A stretch of DNA of 64,000 bases from Microbacterium sp. SYP-A9085 (GCF_009649635.1 NZ_WJII01000005.1:62001-126000), one strand, 5' to 3'; shown: positions 35,631 to 43,693, counted from the first letter of the stretch. Made by a program: numbers and translations. The notes: a model not told the origin generated them from the letters alone.

Positions 35631-36869
35631 ATGAGCACCCCCCGCATCGTCGTCACCGGCATCGGCGCCTCGTCTCCGCTGGGAGGCACCGCGCCAGAGA
35701 GCTGGTCCGCCCTGCTGAGCGGAGCCAGCGGCGCCCGCACTCTCGAGCACGACTGGGTCGAGCAGTACCAGCTGCCCGTCACGTTCGCCGCCGAGGGCCT
35801 GGTCCGCCCCGAGACCGTCCTGGAACGGCCCGTCGCCAAGCGGCTGGACCCGGCCTCGCAGTTCGCCCTCGTCGCGGCGATGGAGGCGTGGGCGGATGCC
35901 GGCAGCCCGGACGTGGACCCGGATCGCCTCGGCGTCGACTTCGCCACCGGCATCGGCGGTGTGTGGACGCTGCTGGACGCCTGGGACACGCTGCGCGAGA
36001 AGGGCCCCCGGCGCGTCATGCCGATGACGGTCCCGATGCTGATGCCCAACGCAGCGGCCGGCAACCTGTCGCTGCACTTCGGCGCCCGCGCGTACGCCCG
36101 GACCGTGGCCAGCGCGTGCGCGTCGAGCACCGAGTCGATAGTGAATGCGATGGAGCACCTGCGTGCCGGGCTCGCCGACATCGTGATCGCCGGCGGCACG
36201 GAATCCGCCATCCACCCGATCACGGTCGCCGCGTTCGCGTCGATGCAGGCCCTGTCGCGCCGCAACGACGACCCGGCGCATGCATCCCGGCCGGCCAGCG
36301 TGGACCGCGACGGGTTCGTGATGGGCGAGGGCGCCGCGGCGCTCATCCTCGAGACCGAGGAGCACGCCCGCGCGCGCGGCGCGAAGATCTACGCGGTCGT
36401 GGTCGGCGGGGGCGTCACCGCGGACTCGTACCACATCACCGCGAACGACCCGGAGGGGCACGGGGCCGCGCGCGCCGTGCGCCTCGCGCTGGAGTCGGCG
36501 GATGCCTCGCCCGACGACATCACGCACATCAACGCGCACGCCACCTCGACCCCGGTCGGCGACCCGAACGAGTATCAGGCGCTCAAGCAGGTGTTCGGCG
36601 ACCGGATCGACGAGATCCCGGTCTCGGCGACGAAGGCGTCCACGGGCCACCTGCTGGGCGGCACCGGCGCGCTGGAGGCCGTGTTTACGATCCTGGCGAT
36701 CCGCGCCCGCGTCGCCCCGCCGACGATCAACATCACGACGCAGGACCCGGAGGTCCCGTTCCGGATCTCGGGCTCGCCGATGCCCCTCGGCGACCGGGAG
36801 CAGCTGGCGATCAGCAACTCGTTCGGATTCGGCGGGCACAACGCTGTCGTCGCGTTCGCGACGGTCTGA
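35631..36869 (+). CDS. fabF: 3-oxoacyl-ACP synthase II
   Basis: 412-residue KAS II elongating acyl-ACP. Cys-His-His triad: VASACASSTESIVN, INAHATSTPVGDPN, KASTGHLLGGTGALE; C-terminal NSFGFGGHNAVVAF. ATG at 35631 is preceded by ACGAGGAA. Last gene of the fab operon, ending at a strong terminator. Confidence 0.96.
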   Translation: MSTPRIVVTGIGASSPLGGTAPESWSALLSGASGARTLEHDWVEQYQLPVTFAAEGLVRPETVLERPVAKRLDPASQFALVAAMEAWADAGSPDVDPDRLGVDFATGIGGVWTLLDAWDTLREKGPRRVMPMTVPMLMPNAAAGNLSLHFGARAYARTVASACASSTESIVNAMEHLRAGLADIVIAGGTESAIHPITVAAFASMQALSRRNDDPAHASRPASVDRDGFVMGEGAAALILETEEHARARGAKIYAVVVGGGVTADSYHITANDPEGHGAARAVRLALESADASPDDITHINAHATSTPVGDPNEYQALKQVFGDRIDEIPVSATKASTGHLLGGTGALEAVFTILAIRARVAPPTINITTQDPEVPFRISGSPMPLGDREQLAISNSFGFGGHNAVVAFATV

Positions 36870-36883
36870 TCCGGCACAAGCGA

Positions 36884-36917
36884 GGGGCGCTGCACTGAGT
36901 CTTCAGTGCAGCGCCCC
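36884..36917. terminator. Terminator hairpin of the fab operon
   Basis: Perfect 15-bp stem GGGGCGCTGCACTGA / TCAGTGCAGCGCCCC with a 4-base loop, 15 bp after the fabF stop. It could serve the convergent DUF3145 gene too. Confidence 0.8.
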
Positions 36918-37011
36918 GTCACCTGTCGGGTGGATGATTCGCGGTCTCAGCCCCCGGGGATGATGTCATCCGACGGCCGGTAGTGGCGCCTCGACCACCC
37001 GAATCCTCGGG

Positions 37012-37515
37012 CTATCCGACCTTGTGCAGCCACACCACCGGGGCGTCGTCGGACGCATGCCGGAACGGCTCCAGCTCCTCGTCCCATGCGGCGCCCAGGG
37101 CCACCTGCAACTCGCGCTCCAGCTCGAACGCGTCGCCCGCGGCCACCTCGATCGCGTACCGGAGCCGGTCCTCCCCGATCACGACGTTGCCGGCGGTGTC
37201 GGTCTGCGCGTAGTGGATGCCGAGTCCCGGCGTGTGCATCCAGCGGCCCCCGTCGCTGCGCGGCGTCGGGTCCTCGGTGACTTCGAAGCGCAGGTGTTCC
37301 CATCCGCGGATCGCGGTCGCCAGAGCCGCGCCGGTGCCGACCGGTCCCTCCCAGTACAGCTCCCCGCGCCGGCTGCCGACGAGCACTGGCTGGTCGGCCC
37401 ACTCGACGCTGACGGCGCGCCCGAGTGCGCGTCCGACCGCCCATTCGAGGTGCGGGCACAACGCCCGTGGCGCGGAGTGAATGAGGATCACTCCACGCGC
37501 CTGTGTCGTCGCCAT
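37012..37515 (-). CDS. DUF3145 protein
   Basis: 167 residues, conserved actinobacterial family commonly found next to the fab operon. No membrane segment. Recognisable stretches: GVILIHSAPRALCPHLEWAVG, GELYWEGPVGTGAALATAIRGW, LRFEVTEDPT, and IGEDRLRYAIEVAAGDAFELERELQVALG. ATG at 37515 follows CGGAGA. A promoter with a palindrome over its -35 lies ~80 bp upstream. Function unknown; the neighbourhood hints at lipid metabolism. Confidence 0.85.
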   Translation of the reverse strand: MATTQARGVILIHSAPRALCPHLEWAVGRALGRAVSVEWADQPVLVGSRRGELYWEGPVGTGAALATAIRGWEHLRFEVTEDPTPRSDGGRWMHTPGLGIHYAQTDTAGNVVIGEDRLRYAIEVAAGDAFELERELQVALGAAWDEELEPFRHASDDAPVVWLHKVG

Positions 37516-37595
37516 GCTGTCTCCGTTTCTTCAGGTACGTCTTCCCCTACGACCTGAACGGAGCCTGTGGCGGCGTGCTGTTCTGTTCTCCCGCC

Positions 37596-37634
37596 ATTAT
37601 CGCCCGAAGCATCCCGAATCACAAGCATGTGATT
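37596..37634 (-). promoter_or_regulatory. Promoter with operator palindrome over the -35 (DUF3145)
   Basis: Minus strand: TTGTGA (37624-37619), exactly 17 bases, then GATAAT (37601-37596). The -35 lies within an 18-bp perfect palindrome AATCACA-N4-TGTGATT (37617-37634), so a bound regulator would compete with RNA polymerase. Start codon is at 37515, giving a leader of ~75 nt. Confidence 0.55.
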
Positions 37635-37672
37635 CCATGTCGGGGCGGGTGCGCCGGCATCCCCGGAAACGA

Positions 37673-37703
37673 ACAGGGCCCCGATCGCGGATCGGAGCCC
37701 TGT
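37673..37703 (-). terminator. Terminator of the 2OG-oxygenase-like gene
   Basis: Stem ACAGGGC + CCGATC / GATCGG + GCCCTGT with one internal C-A mismatch and a 3-base loop, 18 bp past the stop at 37721. Confidence 0.7.
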
Positions 37704-37720
37704 CGGAGTTTAGCGGCGGA

Positions 37721-38494
37721 TCAGGCCTCGCTCATGGCCTTCACCTCGGCCTGGCCGCGCGCCGCGTAGTACGCCGCGCGGGCGGCGTCCTTGCGCGCCT
37801 GCTCGGCGTAGCCGGCGTCGAGGATCGCCTGGTCGACCGCCACGCTCTCGGTGTGGCTGCGGCCGTTGTGCTTCTCGATGTAGGCGTCCAGCTCCGGACC
37901 GCTCGTCCACGACGTGATCAGGTTGTACCGCGGCTCGGTGCCGACGTGGGTCGTGGCGTGCCACAGGCGCTGCGTGTCGATGATCAGCTGCGCGCCGGCC
38001 GGCAGCGCTATCCGCACCTCACCCTGTGGGTCGGTGCGGTTCTCCCGCAGGACGAAGAAGCTGTCCTTGTCGTCGGTGAGGTTGAAGAACCCGCGCACGA
38101 CCCAGCCGGTGCCGTCCGGGTTCAGCCGGTTGTTGTCGTCCTGGTGCAGGTTGTACAGGCAGTCGCCGTAGGGCGTCGGCTGCAGCTCGATGATGCGGCA
38201 GCGGCCCACGTTCGCGCCGGGCTCCTGGGCGCGGCGGGTGAGGTTCGGCGCCTTCGCGACCTGCGCGTCGATCCACACGCCGTCCTTGTCGGTGCGCGGC
38301 GGCTTGTGGTTCCAGAAGCCGTTGCACTCGATCTCGCCCTTCGCGCTGGCCAGCGGCGCGAAGCGGGTGTCGCCGGAGGACTTCCAGTCGACGTATTCGA
38401 CGTCGAGCCACTCCTTCGGGTCGAGCTCCTGGTTGTAGCTGTCCAGGACGACGTAACCCGTCTCCTCGAGAGCGGCGCACTTGATGTAACCCAT
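37721..38494 (-). CDS. Probable Fe(II)/2-oxoglutarate-dependent oxygenase
   Basis: 257 residues, not a named family I recognise. The sequence fits the double-stranded beta-helix oxygenase pattern: His117-x-Asp119 in YNLHQDDNN, a distal His179 in QRLWHATTH, and Arg189 in EPRYNLITSW ten residues later for 2-oxoglutarate. The segment between them (GWVVRGFFNLTDD, SFFVLRENR, IALPAGAQLIIDTQ) reads like beta strands. The C-terminal 45 residues are helical and Ala-rich. No signal peptide. ATG at 38494 follows AAAGGTGATG. Monocistronic with its own terminator; divergent from the DUF262 gene. Substrate unknown; function is inferred from motif spacing. Confidence 0.55.
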   Translation of the reverse strand: MGYIKCAALEETGYVVLDSYNQELDPKEWLDVEYVDWKSSGDTRFAPLASAKGEIECNGFWNHKPPRTDKDGVWIDAQVAKAPNLTRRAQEPGANVGRCRIIELQPTPYGDCLYNLHQDDNNRLNPDGTGWVVRGFFNLTDDKDSFFVLRENRTDPQGEVRIALPAGAQLIIDTQRLWHATTHVGTEPRYNLITSWTSGPELDAYIEKHNGRSHTESVAVDQAILDAGYAEQARKDAARAAYYAARGQAEVKAMSEA

Positions 38495-38692
38495 GGTGGT
38501 TTCATCACCTTTCGTAGGGGGCCAGCGAAGTTTTTACAGGCCCGACTCCCGCCAGCCTACCTCCGCGTTTCCGGGCATCCCCGGGATGCCGCCGTGAAGA
38601 TCCGCGGCCCGCGGAGGGTCCCTGGGCGCGGGGCGTCGCGCGCCTAGAGTAGAGCGGGCGCCTGTGCGCCGCGGGAGGAAGAGGATCTCAGC

Positions 38693-40690
38693 ATGGGCAG
38701 CGCCACCAACGTCGAGGCCACCGCCGTCAACACGATCGCCTGGCTCTCCCAGCCCGAGACCGCCATCGTCGTGCCGGTGTATCAGCGGCAGTACCGCTGG
38801 GACATCGGCGGGTGCGAGCAGCTGCTGGCGGACGTGCGCGCCGTCGCCGACACCGACGCGCGCACGATGCATTTCATCGGCTCGATCCTCTCCGCCCCGG
38901 CCTCCGACGCCGAAGCCTCCGACCTTATCCTCATCGACGGGCAGCAACGGATCACGACGCTCATGCTGCTGATCGCCGCCGTCCACCACACGGTGCGGGA
39001 TGCCGACCCCGAACTGGCCGCGCAGCTGCAGCGGGTGCTCGTGCGCGCCGAGGACACCGCGCGCACGAAGCTGCGGCCGCATAGGGAATGGGCCGACGTG
39101 TTCCAGGACGTCGTCCTGGACCGCGCGCAACGCCGGCCCGAGTCGCGCTTCGACGACAACTACGCGTTCTTCCGCAGCCAGGTGGGGCCCGAGGAGGCGC
39201 CGCGGATCTGGCACGGCATCCAGAAGCTCGAGCACGTGTCCATCACGCTCGGCGCCGGCGCGAACGCCCAGCAGATCTTCGAGAGCCTCAACTCGACCGG
39301 CGAGCCGCTGCGCGACCATGAGCTGATCCACAACTACATCCTGATGGGGCTCACGCACGAGCAGCAGACCCAGGTCGAGGACGAGTTCTGGATGCCCATC
39401 GAACGTGCCACCGGTGAGCAGATCGCCGGATTCTGGCGGCACTACTTGATCATGACCACGGGACGCGAGGTGACCGTCGCCGGCGAGCGCGGCGTGTACG
39501 ACGCTTTCCGCGCACAGGTCCCGCGCGTGGACGTGGACACACTGCGGACGCAGGCGGCTCGATGGGTCGAGTTCTCGCAGCTGTACGGCATCCTCCTCGA
39601 CCCCACGCAGGAGGCCGATTCCGAGATCTCGCGGCAGCTGTCGTACGTGAACACGTTCGGCCGCGGGATGTACCCCCTCGTGCTGCGGGCATACCACGAC
39701 CACCGCACGGGCGCGATCGACCGCGGCGCGTTCATCGACCTGCTTGAGAACGTGCAGGCCCTGCTGCTGCGACGCGAGATCGTCGGCCTCGGCAACGACC
39801 GCCTGGCGGCGCGGCTGTGCCGCGCGCGCCGACAGGGGCAGGATGCCCTCGTGCACGCCATTTCGCGGATCACGCCGTCGGACGAGCGGATCCGCGTCGC
39901 GGTGAAGTACGGCGATCTCCCGCATGCCGCGTATGTGCTCGGGCGGATCGCCGGCGTGCAGACACCTGCGGACCTCGACGTCGAGCACGTCTTCCCTCTT
40001 GCGCCGTCCGACGGCTGGAGCGGGGACGGCATCCGGGTCTGGAAGGAGCTCACCGACGACGAGCAGAACAGCCATCGGGCGCTCGCGCAGTCGCTCGGGA
40101 ACCTGACGGTGATCGAGCAGCCTCTCGCCGAGCGCGTTTTCGGCGCGTCGTTCCCCGCCAAGAGGCGGGTGTATGCCGCCAGCGGCATCCCGATCACCCG
40201 CGACCTCGCGGAACAGGACGGCTGGGGCACCGCCGCGATCGCCGCCAGGACCGCCGCCCTCACCGACCGTCTGCTGTCTATCTGGCGACGCCCGGCGACG
40301 ACACTGATCGACGATGACGGTCTCACCCCGGTCCTGGACGCCAAGCGGCGCCGCGGCTGGCCGCGCGGATGGGAGCGCGAGTTCGACTACGTCGAGTACC
40401 GTGGCGAGCACTGGGAGGTGCACGACGTCCGGCACCTGTTCAATCGCGTGTTCCGCCGGCTCTGGGCAGACGCCCGGGCCGACGTGGTGGCGTACAGCAC
40501 GCGTCGCGGGGGCCCGCTGTTCCCGGCGAAGGCGTGGAACGGCCAGTGGGACGAACTGGATGAGACGACGTTCCTCTACATGGGCTGGGACTCGAAGTAC
40601 ATGCTGACCGCCGTGCAGGGGGTGCTCGACGAAGCCGGCATCGCCCACGAGGTGTTCGTGAAGTACTCGTACATCGGCGCGGCGATGTAG
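38693..40690 (+). CDS. DUF262/DUF1524 (GmrSD-like) HNH nuclease
   Basis: 665-residue single-chain protein of the GmrSD type. The N-terminal DUF262 domain has the family pattern VPVYQRQYRW (27-36) and DGQQRITTLM with the ParB-like DGQQR at 82-86. The middle is helical. The DUF1524 HNH part is at about 420-475 (DLDVEHVFPLAP ... QSLGNLTVIEQ), with the catalytic His in VEHVFP. A further ~120-residue C-terminal domain (from about 545; VEYRGEHWEVHDVRHLF, AFPAKAWNGQWDEL-like region) is not recognised. Relatives include type IV restriction enzymes that attack glucosylated-hydroxymethyl DNA and other anti-phage nucleases. It stands alone with no methylase. Confidence 0.8.
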   Translation: MGSATNVEATAVNTIAWLSQPETAIVVPVYQRQYRWDIGGCEQLLADVRAVADTDARTMHFIGSILSAPASDAEASDLILIDGQQRITTLMLLIAAVHHTVRDADPELAAQLQRVLVRAEDTARTKLRPHREWADVFQDVVLDRAQRRPESRFDDNYAFFRSQVGPEEAPRIWHGIQKLEHVSITLGAGANAQQIFESLNSTGEPLRDHELIHNYILMGLTHEQQTQVEDEFWMPIERATGEQIAGFWRHYLIMTTGREVTVAGERGVYDAFRAQVPRVDVDTLRTQAARWVEFSQLYGILLDPTQEADSEISRQLSYVNTFGRGMYPLVLRAYHDHRTGAIDRGAFIDLLENVQALLLRREIVGLGNDRLAARLCRARRQGQDALVHAISRITPSDERIRVAVKYGDLPHAAYVLGRIAGVQTPADLDVEHVFPLAPSDGWSGDGIRVWKELTDDEQNSHRALAQSLGNLTVIEQPLAERVFGASFPAKRRVYAASGIPITRDLAEQDGWGTAAIAARTAALTDRLLSIWRRPATTLIDDDGLTPVLDAKRRRGWPRGWEREFDYVEYRGEHWEVHDVRHLFNRVFRRLWADARADVVAYSTRRGGPLFPAKAWNGQWDELDETTFLYMGWDSKYMLTAVQGVLDEAGIAHEVFVKYSYIGAAM

Positions 40691-40808
40691 CGCGGCATCG
40701 CGACGTGGCGCGGGCATCATACGGAGCCGCCCGCGCGAGGACAATCCCCTCGGCCCGGACCGCCCCGCACGCCTAGCGTGGCGGCGATACCGAGTCGAAG
40801 GAGTGGAC

Positions 40809-41264
40809 ATGGCCCAGGTCACCGCAAGCGTGGACGTCGACGTGCCCGTGGACGTCGCGTACAACCAGTGGACGCAGTTCGAAGACTTCCCGCGCTTCCT
40901 CAGCTTCGTCGAATCCATCCGGCAGATCGACGACACCCTCACCCGGTGGCGGGTGAAGATCGGCGGCGCCGAGCGCGAGTTCGACGCCCGCATCACCGAG
41001 CAGCATCCCGACGAGCGGGTCGCGTGGCACAGCGTGGGCGGCGACGAGGATCAGGGCGGCGTGGTGACGTTCCACCGCCTCTCCCCCGCGGCCACGCGGG
41101 TCACCGTACAGCTGGACTGGCAACCCGAGGGGTTCGTGGAGAGCGCGGGAGCGATGCTCGGCATCGACGACCACGCGATCAAGAAGGATCTCGACAACTT
41201 CAAGGACTTCATCGAGAGCCGCGGCGCCGAGACCGGGTCCTGGCGCGGCGACGTCGAGAACTGA
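40809..41264 (+). CDS. SRPBCC-family (polyketide cyclase-like) protein
   Basis: 151 residues, START/Bet v1-like helix-grip fold predicted from VTASVDVDVPVDVAYNQW, FEDFPRFLSFVESIRQID, and the C-terminal helix HAIKKDLDNFKDFIESRG. The closest pattern is the actinobacterial cyclase/dehydrase group that binds a hydrophobic ligand; the ligand is unknown. AAGGAG lies 5 bases before the ATG at 40809. A strong hairpin follows the stop. Confidence 0.8.
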   Translation: MAQVTASVDVDVPVDVAYNQWTQFEDFPRFLSFVESIRQIDDTLTRWRVKIGGAEREFDARITEQHPDERVAWHSVGGDEDQGGVVTFHRLSPAATRVTVQLDWQPEGFVESAGAMLGIDDHAIKKDLDNFKDFIESRGAETGSWRGDVEN

Positions 41265-41269
41265 CTGCC

Positions 41270-41305
41270 GTCACCGGCGCTGCGCGATAGTGTGGCGCCG
41301 GTGAC
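41270..41305 (+). terminator. Hairpin between SRPBCC gene and nnrE
   Basis: Perfect 11-bp stem GTCACCGGCGC (41270-41280) / GCGCCGGTGAC (41295-41305), 14-base loop, 6 bp after the stop. The loop contains TAGTGT (41288-41293), a possible -10 for nnrE, and the right arm holds the only Shine-Dalgarno-like GGTGA before the nnrE ATG at 41309. Confidence 0.6.
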
Positions 41306-41308
41306 GAC

Positions 41309-41974
41309 ATGAGGCACGGCTACACGGCACGGCAGGTGCGGGATGCCGAGGCGCCGCATCTGGCGGCGGGCGAGCCGCTGATGGCCCGTGCCGCCCTCGG
41401 CCTGGCCGCCGCGGTGCGGGATGTGCTGACCGGACGAACGCGGGTCCTCCTGCTGGTGGGCTCCGGGAACAACGGGGGCGACGCCCTGTTCGCCGGCGCG
41501 CATTTGGCGGCCTCCGGTTGCGACGTCCGGATCATCGAGGTCGGCTCGCGCGTGCACGAGGCGGCACTGGCCGACGCCGTCGCAGCCGGAGCTCGGGTGT
41601 CGCCCGCGGAGGATGCCGCGGAGCTGGCCGCCGCGTCCGACGTCGTCGTCGACGGCATCCTCGGTACCGGGGCCGCGGCGAGCCCGGCGCTGCGGGGACG
41701 CGGCCGCGAGGTGGTCGCGGCGATCCTGCCCATCCTCGAGCAGGCCGATCGTCCTAGGGTGGTGGCTGTCGACATCCCGAGCGGAATCCATCCCGACGAT
41801 GGCACCGTGCCCGACCCCGTCGTGCTGGCTGCCGACGTGACCGTCACGTTCGGCGCCTGCAAGGCTGGGCTCCTGCGCGGCCGCGCCGTGGCGCTGTCCG
41901 GGCAGGTGCGGGTGGTCCCGATCGGCATCGAGGACGATCTCGCCCGGCTGACGCCCGCGATCACTGTGCCCTGA
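41309..41974 (+). CDS. nnrE: NAD(P)H-hydrate epimerase (YjeF N-terminal domain)
   Basis: 221 residues; interconverts R and S forms of hydrated NAD(P)H for repair. Rossmann-like signature VLLLVGSGNNGGDALFAGAHL, then DVVVDGILGTGAAASP, VVAVDIPSGIHPDDG, and VTFGACKAGLL match the family. It lacks the C-terminal dehydratase (NnrD) domain, which must be encoded elsewhere. ATG at 41309 is the only sensible start; a GTG at 41301 runs into a stop after three codons. Confidence 0.88.
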   Translation: MRHGYTARQVRDAEAPHLAAGEPLMARAALGLAAAVRDVLTGRTRVLLLVGSGNNGGDALFAGAHLAASGCDVRIIEVGSRVHEAALADAVAAGARVSPAEDAAELAAASDVVVDGILGTGAAASPALRGRGREVVAAILPILEQADRPRVVAVDIPSGIHPDDGTVPDPVVLAADVTVTFGACKAGLLRGRAVALSGQVRVVPIGIEDDLARLTPAITVP

Positions 41975-42063
41975 GCTGCTGCGGGAAGCGCTGCCAGGGC
42001 GGTGTCGTGGTCAACGATGTCCGGGCTCTGCACATTACTGCCGAGCAGTGACGGCGCGTGCTG

Positions 42064-42375
42064 TCACGCCAAGCGGGCGCGGATGGCCTCTTCGATCGCC
42101 CCTTGGGTGGGCGCGCCCGCCAGCCCTTGCTCGGTGGCATAGGCGCGGCAGGCCAGATCGTGCGTGCTGCCCGCGGAGTCGAATGCGTCACGCCCGTCGA
42201 TAAGGATCGTGGGCGAGCCGGCGAACGCCACCGCCGCGGCCTCTTCAGTGTTCCGCACGAGCACGTACTCGACGGGGACGTCGGGATGTCCCAGGGCGTC
42301 GAGCGCGGAGCGAGTTCGCTCACCGGCGACCGTGCGATGCGGGCACGATTCGATGTGGACGATCTGCACCTTCAT
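42064..42375 (-). CDS. Thioredoxin-like small protein
   Basis: 103 residues with a thioredoxin-type fold inferred from VQIVHIESCPHR (single Cys where thioredoxins have CxxC), FAGSPTILIDGRDAF (cis-Pro loop) and LACRAYATEQGLAGAPT. It matches a common actinobacterial family of small thioredoxin-like proteins whose members often sit near mercury or redox genes. The second Cys of a CxxC is missing, so a glutaredoxin-like monothiol or non-redox role is likely. Two palindromes lie just upstream. Confidence 0.7.
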   Translation of the reverse strand: MKVQIVHIESCPHRTVAGERTRSALDALGHPDVPVEYVLVRNTEEAAAVAFAGSPTILIDGRDAFDSAGSTHDLACRAYATEQGLAGAPTQGAIEEAIRARLA

Positions 42376-42428
42376 TGCACCATTGTCCGCCCGCGACGCC
42401 GGGAGGTCAGTGGGTGGTGGACCGCCGA

Positions 42429-42477
42429 TGTGTACACACTGCGACGTCGTCCTAACACCTTTGCACAGAAGTGTTAG
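42429..42477. promoter_or_regulatory. Two palindromes upstream of the thioredoxin-like gene
   Basis: TGTGTACACA (42429-42438, perfect) and CTAACAC (42452-42458) / GTGTTAG (42471-42477), perfect 7-bp arms with a 12-base spacer that partly extends the match. Both lie 50-100 bp before the start at 42375. Probable operator region; regulator unknown. Confidence 0.45.
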
Positions 42478-42514
42478 TAGACAGGCTCGAGGTCATGCCG
42501 GCCGAGTGCGTTTG

Positions 42515-42588
42515 TGGGGCGGGTGGGACTTGAACCCACGATCGTCGGGTTATGAGCCCGCTGCCTTCACCAGCTTGGCCACCGCCCC
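42515..42588 (-). tRNA. tRNA with CAU anticodon (elongator Met, or Ile2)
   Basis: 74-nt cloverleaf on the minus strand: acceptor GGGGCGG with CCGCCCC and discriminator A, anticodon loop CTCATAA (CAU), T-arm GTGGGTTCAAGTCCCAC. The initiator-type three G-C pairs in the anticodon stem and C1-A72 mismatch are not present. Elongator Met is favoured; lysidine-modified Ile cannot be excluded. Confidence 0.92.
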
Positions 42589-42652
42589 TCGGCTACAGAG
42601 CCTACCGTGTCCGGCATCGCGCGATGATCGGATCTGGACGCCGTCGTCGAAC

Positions 42653-43651
42653 TCAGCGCTCGGGCTTGCCGGAGCCGGTGCCGTGGCTGCCGCGGCGGAT
42701 CTGCAGCTCCTGGCTCTCGCTGAGCACCTGCGGATGGTTGCGGGCCAGTGAGAACACGCCGTACACGGCGATGGCGCCCGCGATCCCGAAGCCGATGAAC
42801 GCCCACGCTCCGGCGGTCGCAGCCTCCCTCAGCACGGTCAGGCCGATGACCACCGCGACCATCGGGTCGACCACGGTGAGGCCGGCGATCACCAGGTCCG
42901 GCGGGCCGACCGAGTACGCGGTCTGCACGAAGTACGCGCCCAGCCCGGCTGCGGCGACCAGTCCGACCAGGCAGACCACCGTCATCCACTCGACGTCCCC
43001 GGCCTGCAGGCGCTTGATCACGATCTTCGCAAGCGTCGCGACGAAGCCGTAGAGGATGCCGGAGGCCACGATGTAGAACAGCGGGTGGGCGCGCTTGCGG
43101 ACGAGCACCCAGCTGCCGGAGAGCACGACCAGCACGATGCCGAGCATCACCAGCACCGTGAGCAGCTGCCCTTCGGTGAGCGGGGTCTCGGTGGCCACGA
43201 ACGCCGCGATCGTGACGAACACGAAGATCCCGCCGACGCACGCGATGATCGACCGCACCGACCGCCGGGTCGGGCGGTGGCCCGAGACGCGGGCGTTCAG
43301 CAGCGTCGTGAGCACGAGCGAGATAGCCCCCAGCGGCTGCACCAGGATCAGCGGCGCGAACGCGAGCGCCGTGAGCTGGCAGGCGATGGCGAGCAGCAGC
43401 ATGAACGTTCCGGCCACCCACGACGGTCGCCGCAGCAGGCCGAACAGCTGCCGGAAGCTCAGCCCCTCGCTGCCGCTGGTACCGGTGAGCCGCTCGACCT
43501 TCGTCACGCCGCGGTGCTGGTACTGGGCACCGAACGACATAAACACCGCGCCGAGCAGGGCCAGCGGGATGCCGATCAGGATGGCGGGGTCACGGAACAC
43601 CCCGACCAGCTGGTCGGTGACGTCAGCCAGCGGCAGGCCTGTCGCGGTCAC
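42653..43651 (-). CDS. DMT-superfamily membrane transporter
   Basis: 332 residues, about nine hydrophobic segments (for example AILIGIPLALLGAVFMSFGA, GTFMLLLAIACQLTALAFAPLILVQPLG, LLTVLVMLGIVLVVLSG). FAPLILVQPLGAISLVLTTLLNA and VGPPDLVIAGLTVVDPMVAVVIGLTVLRE mark the two EamA/NIPA-like halves. Annotated in actinobacteria as DMT family transporter or multidrug-type exporter; the substrate is unknown. GTG at 43651 lies 6 nt after TAATGT. Start codons of this gene and def are only 42 bp apart, in divergent orientation. Confidence 0.85.
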   Translation of the reverse strand: MTATGLPLADVTDQLVGVFRDPAILIGIPLALLGAVFMSFGAQYQHRGVTKVERLTGTSGSEGLSFRQLFGLLRRPSWVAGTFMLLLAIACQLTALAFAPLILVQPLGAISLVLTTLLNARVSGHRPTRRSVRSIIACVGGIFVFVTIAAFVATETPLTEGQLLTVLVMLGIVLVVLSGSWVLVRKRAHPLFYIVASGILYGFVATLAKIVIKRLQAGDVEWMTVVCLVGLVAAAGLGAYFVQTAYSVGPPDLVIAGLTVVDPMVAVVIGLTVLREAATAGAWAFIGFGIAGAIAVYGVFSLARNHPQVLSESQELQIRRGSHGTGSGKPER

Positions 43652-43657
43652 GCTTCG

Positions 43658-43687
43658 ACATTACCGGCGGCGACCCGTCGCTAGGCT
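43658..43687. promoter_or_regulatory. Back-to-back -10 boxes of the DMT gene and def
   Basis: Minus-strand TAATGT (43658-43663) lies 6 nt before GTG 43651; plus-strand TAGGCT (43682-43687) lies 6 nt before GTG 43694. Each promoter's -35 region must overlap the other's core, so firing should be mutually exclusive or coordinated. Confidence 0.5.
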
Positions 43688-43693
43688 GAAGAC

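Noticed and set aside
42515-42588. Initiator tRNA-Met
   Set aside because: CAU anticodon, but the initiator-specific first-pair mismatch and G-C anticodon stem run are missing.
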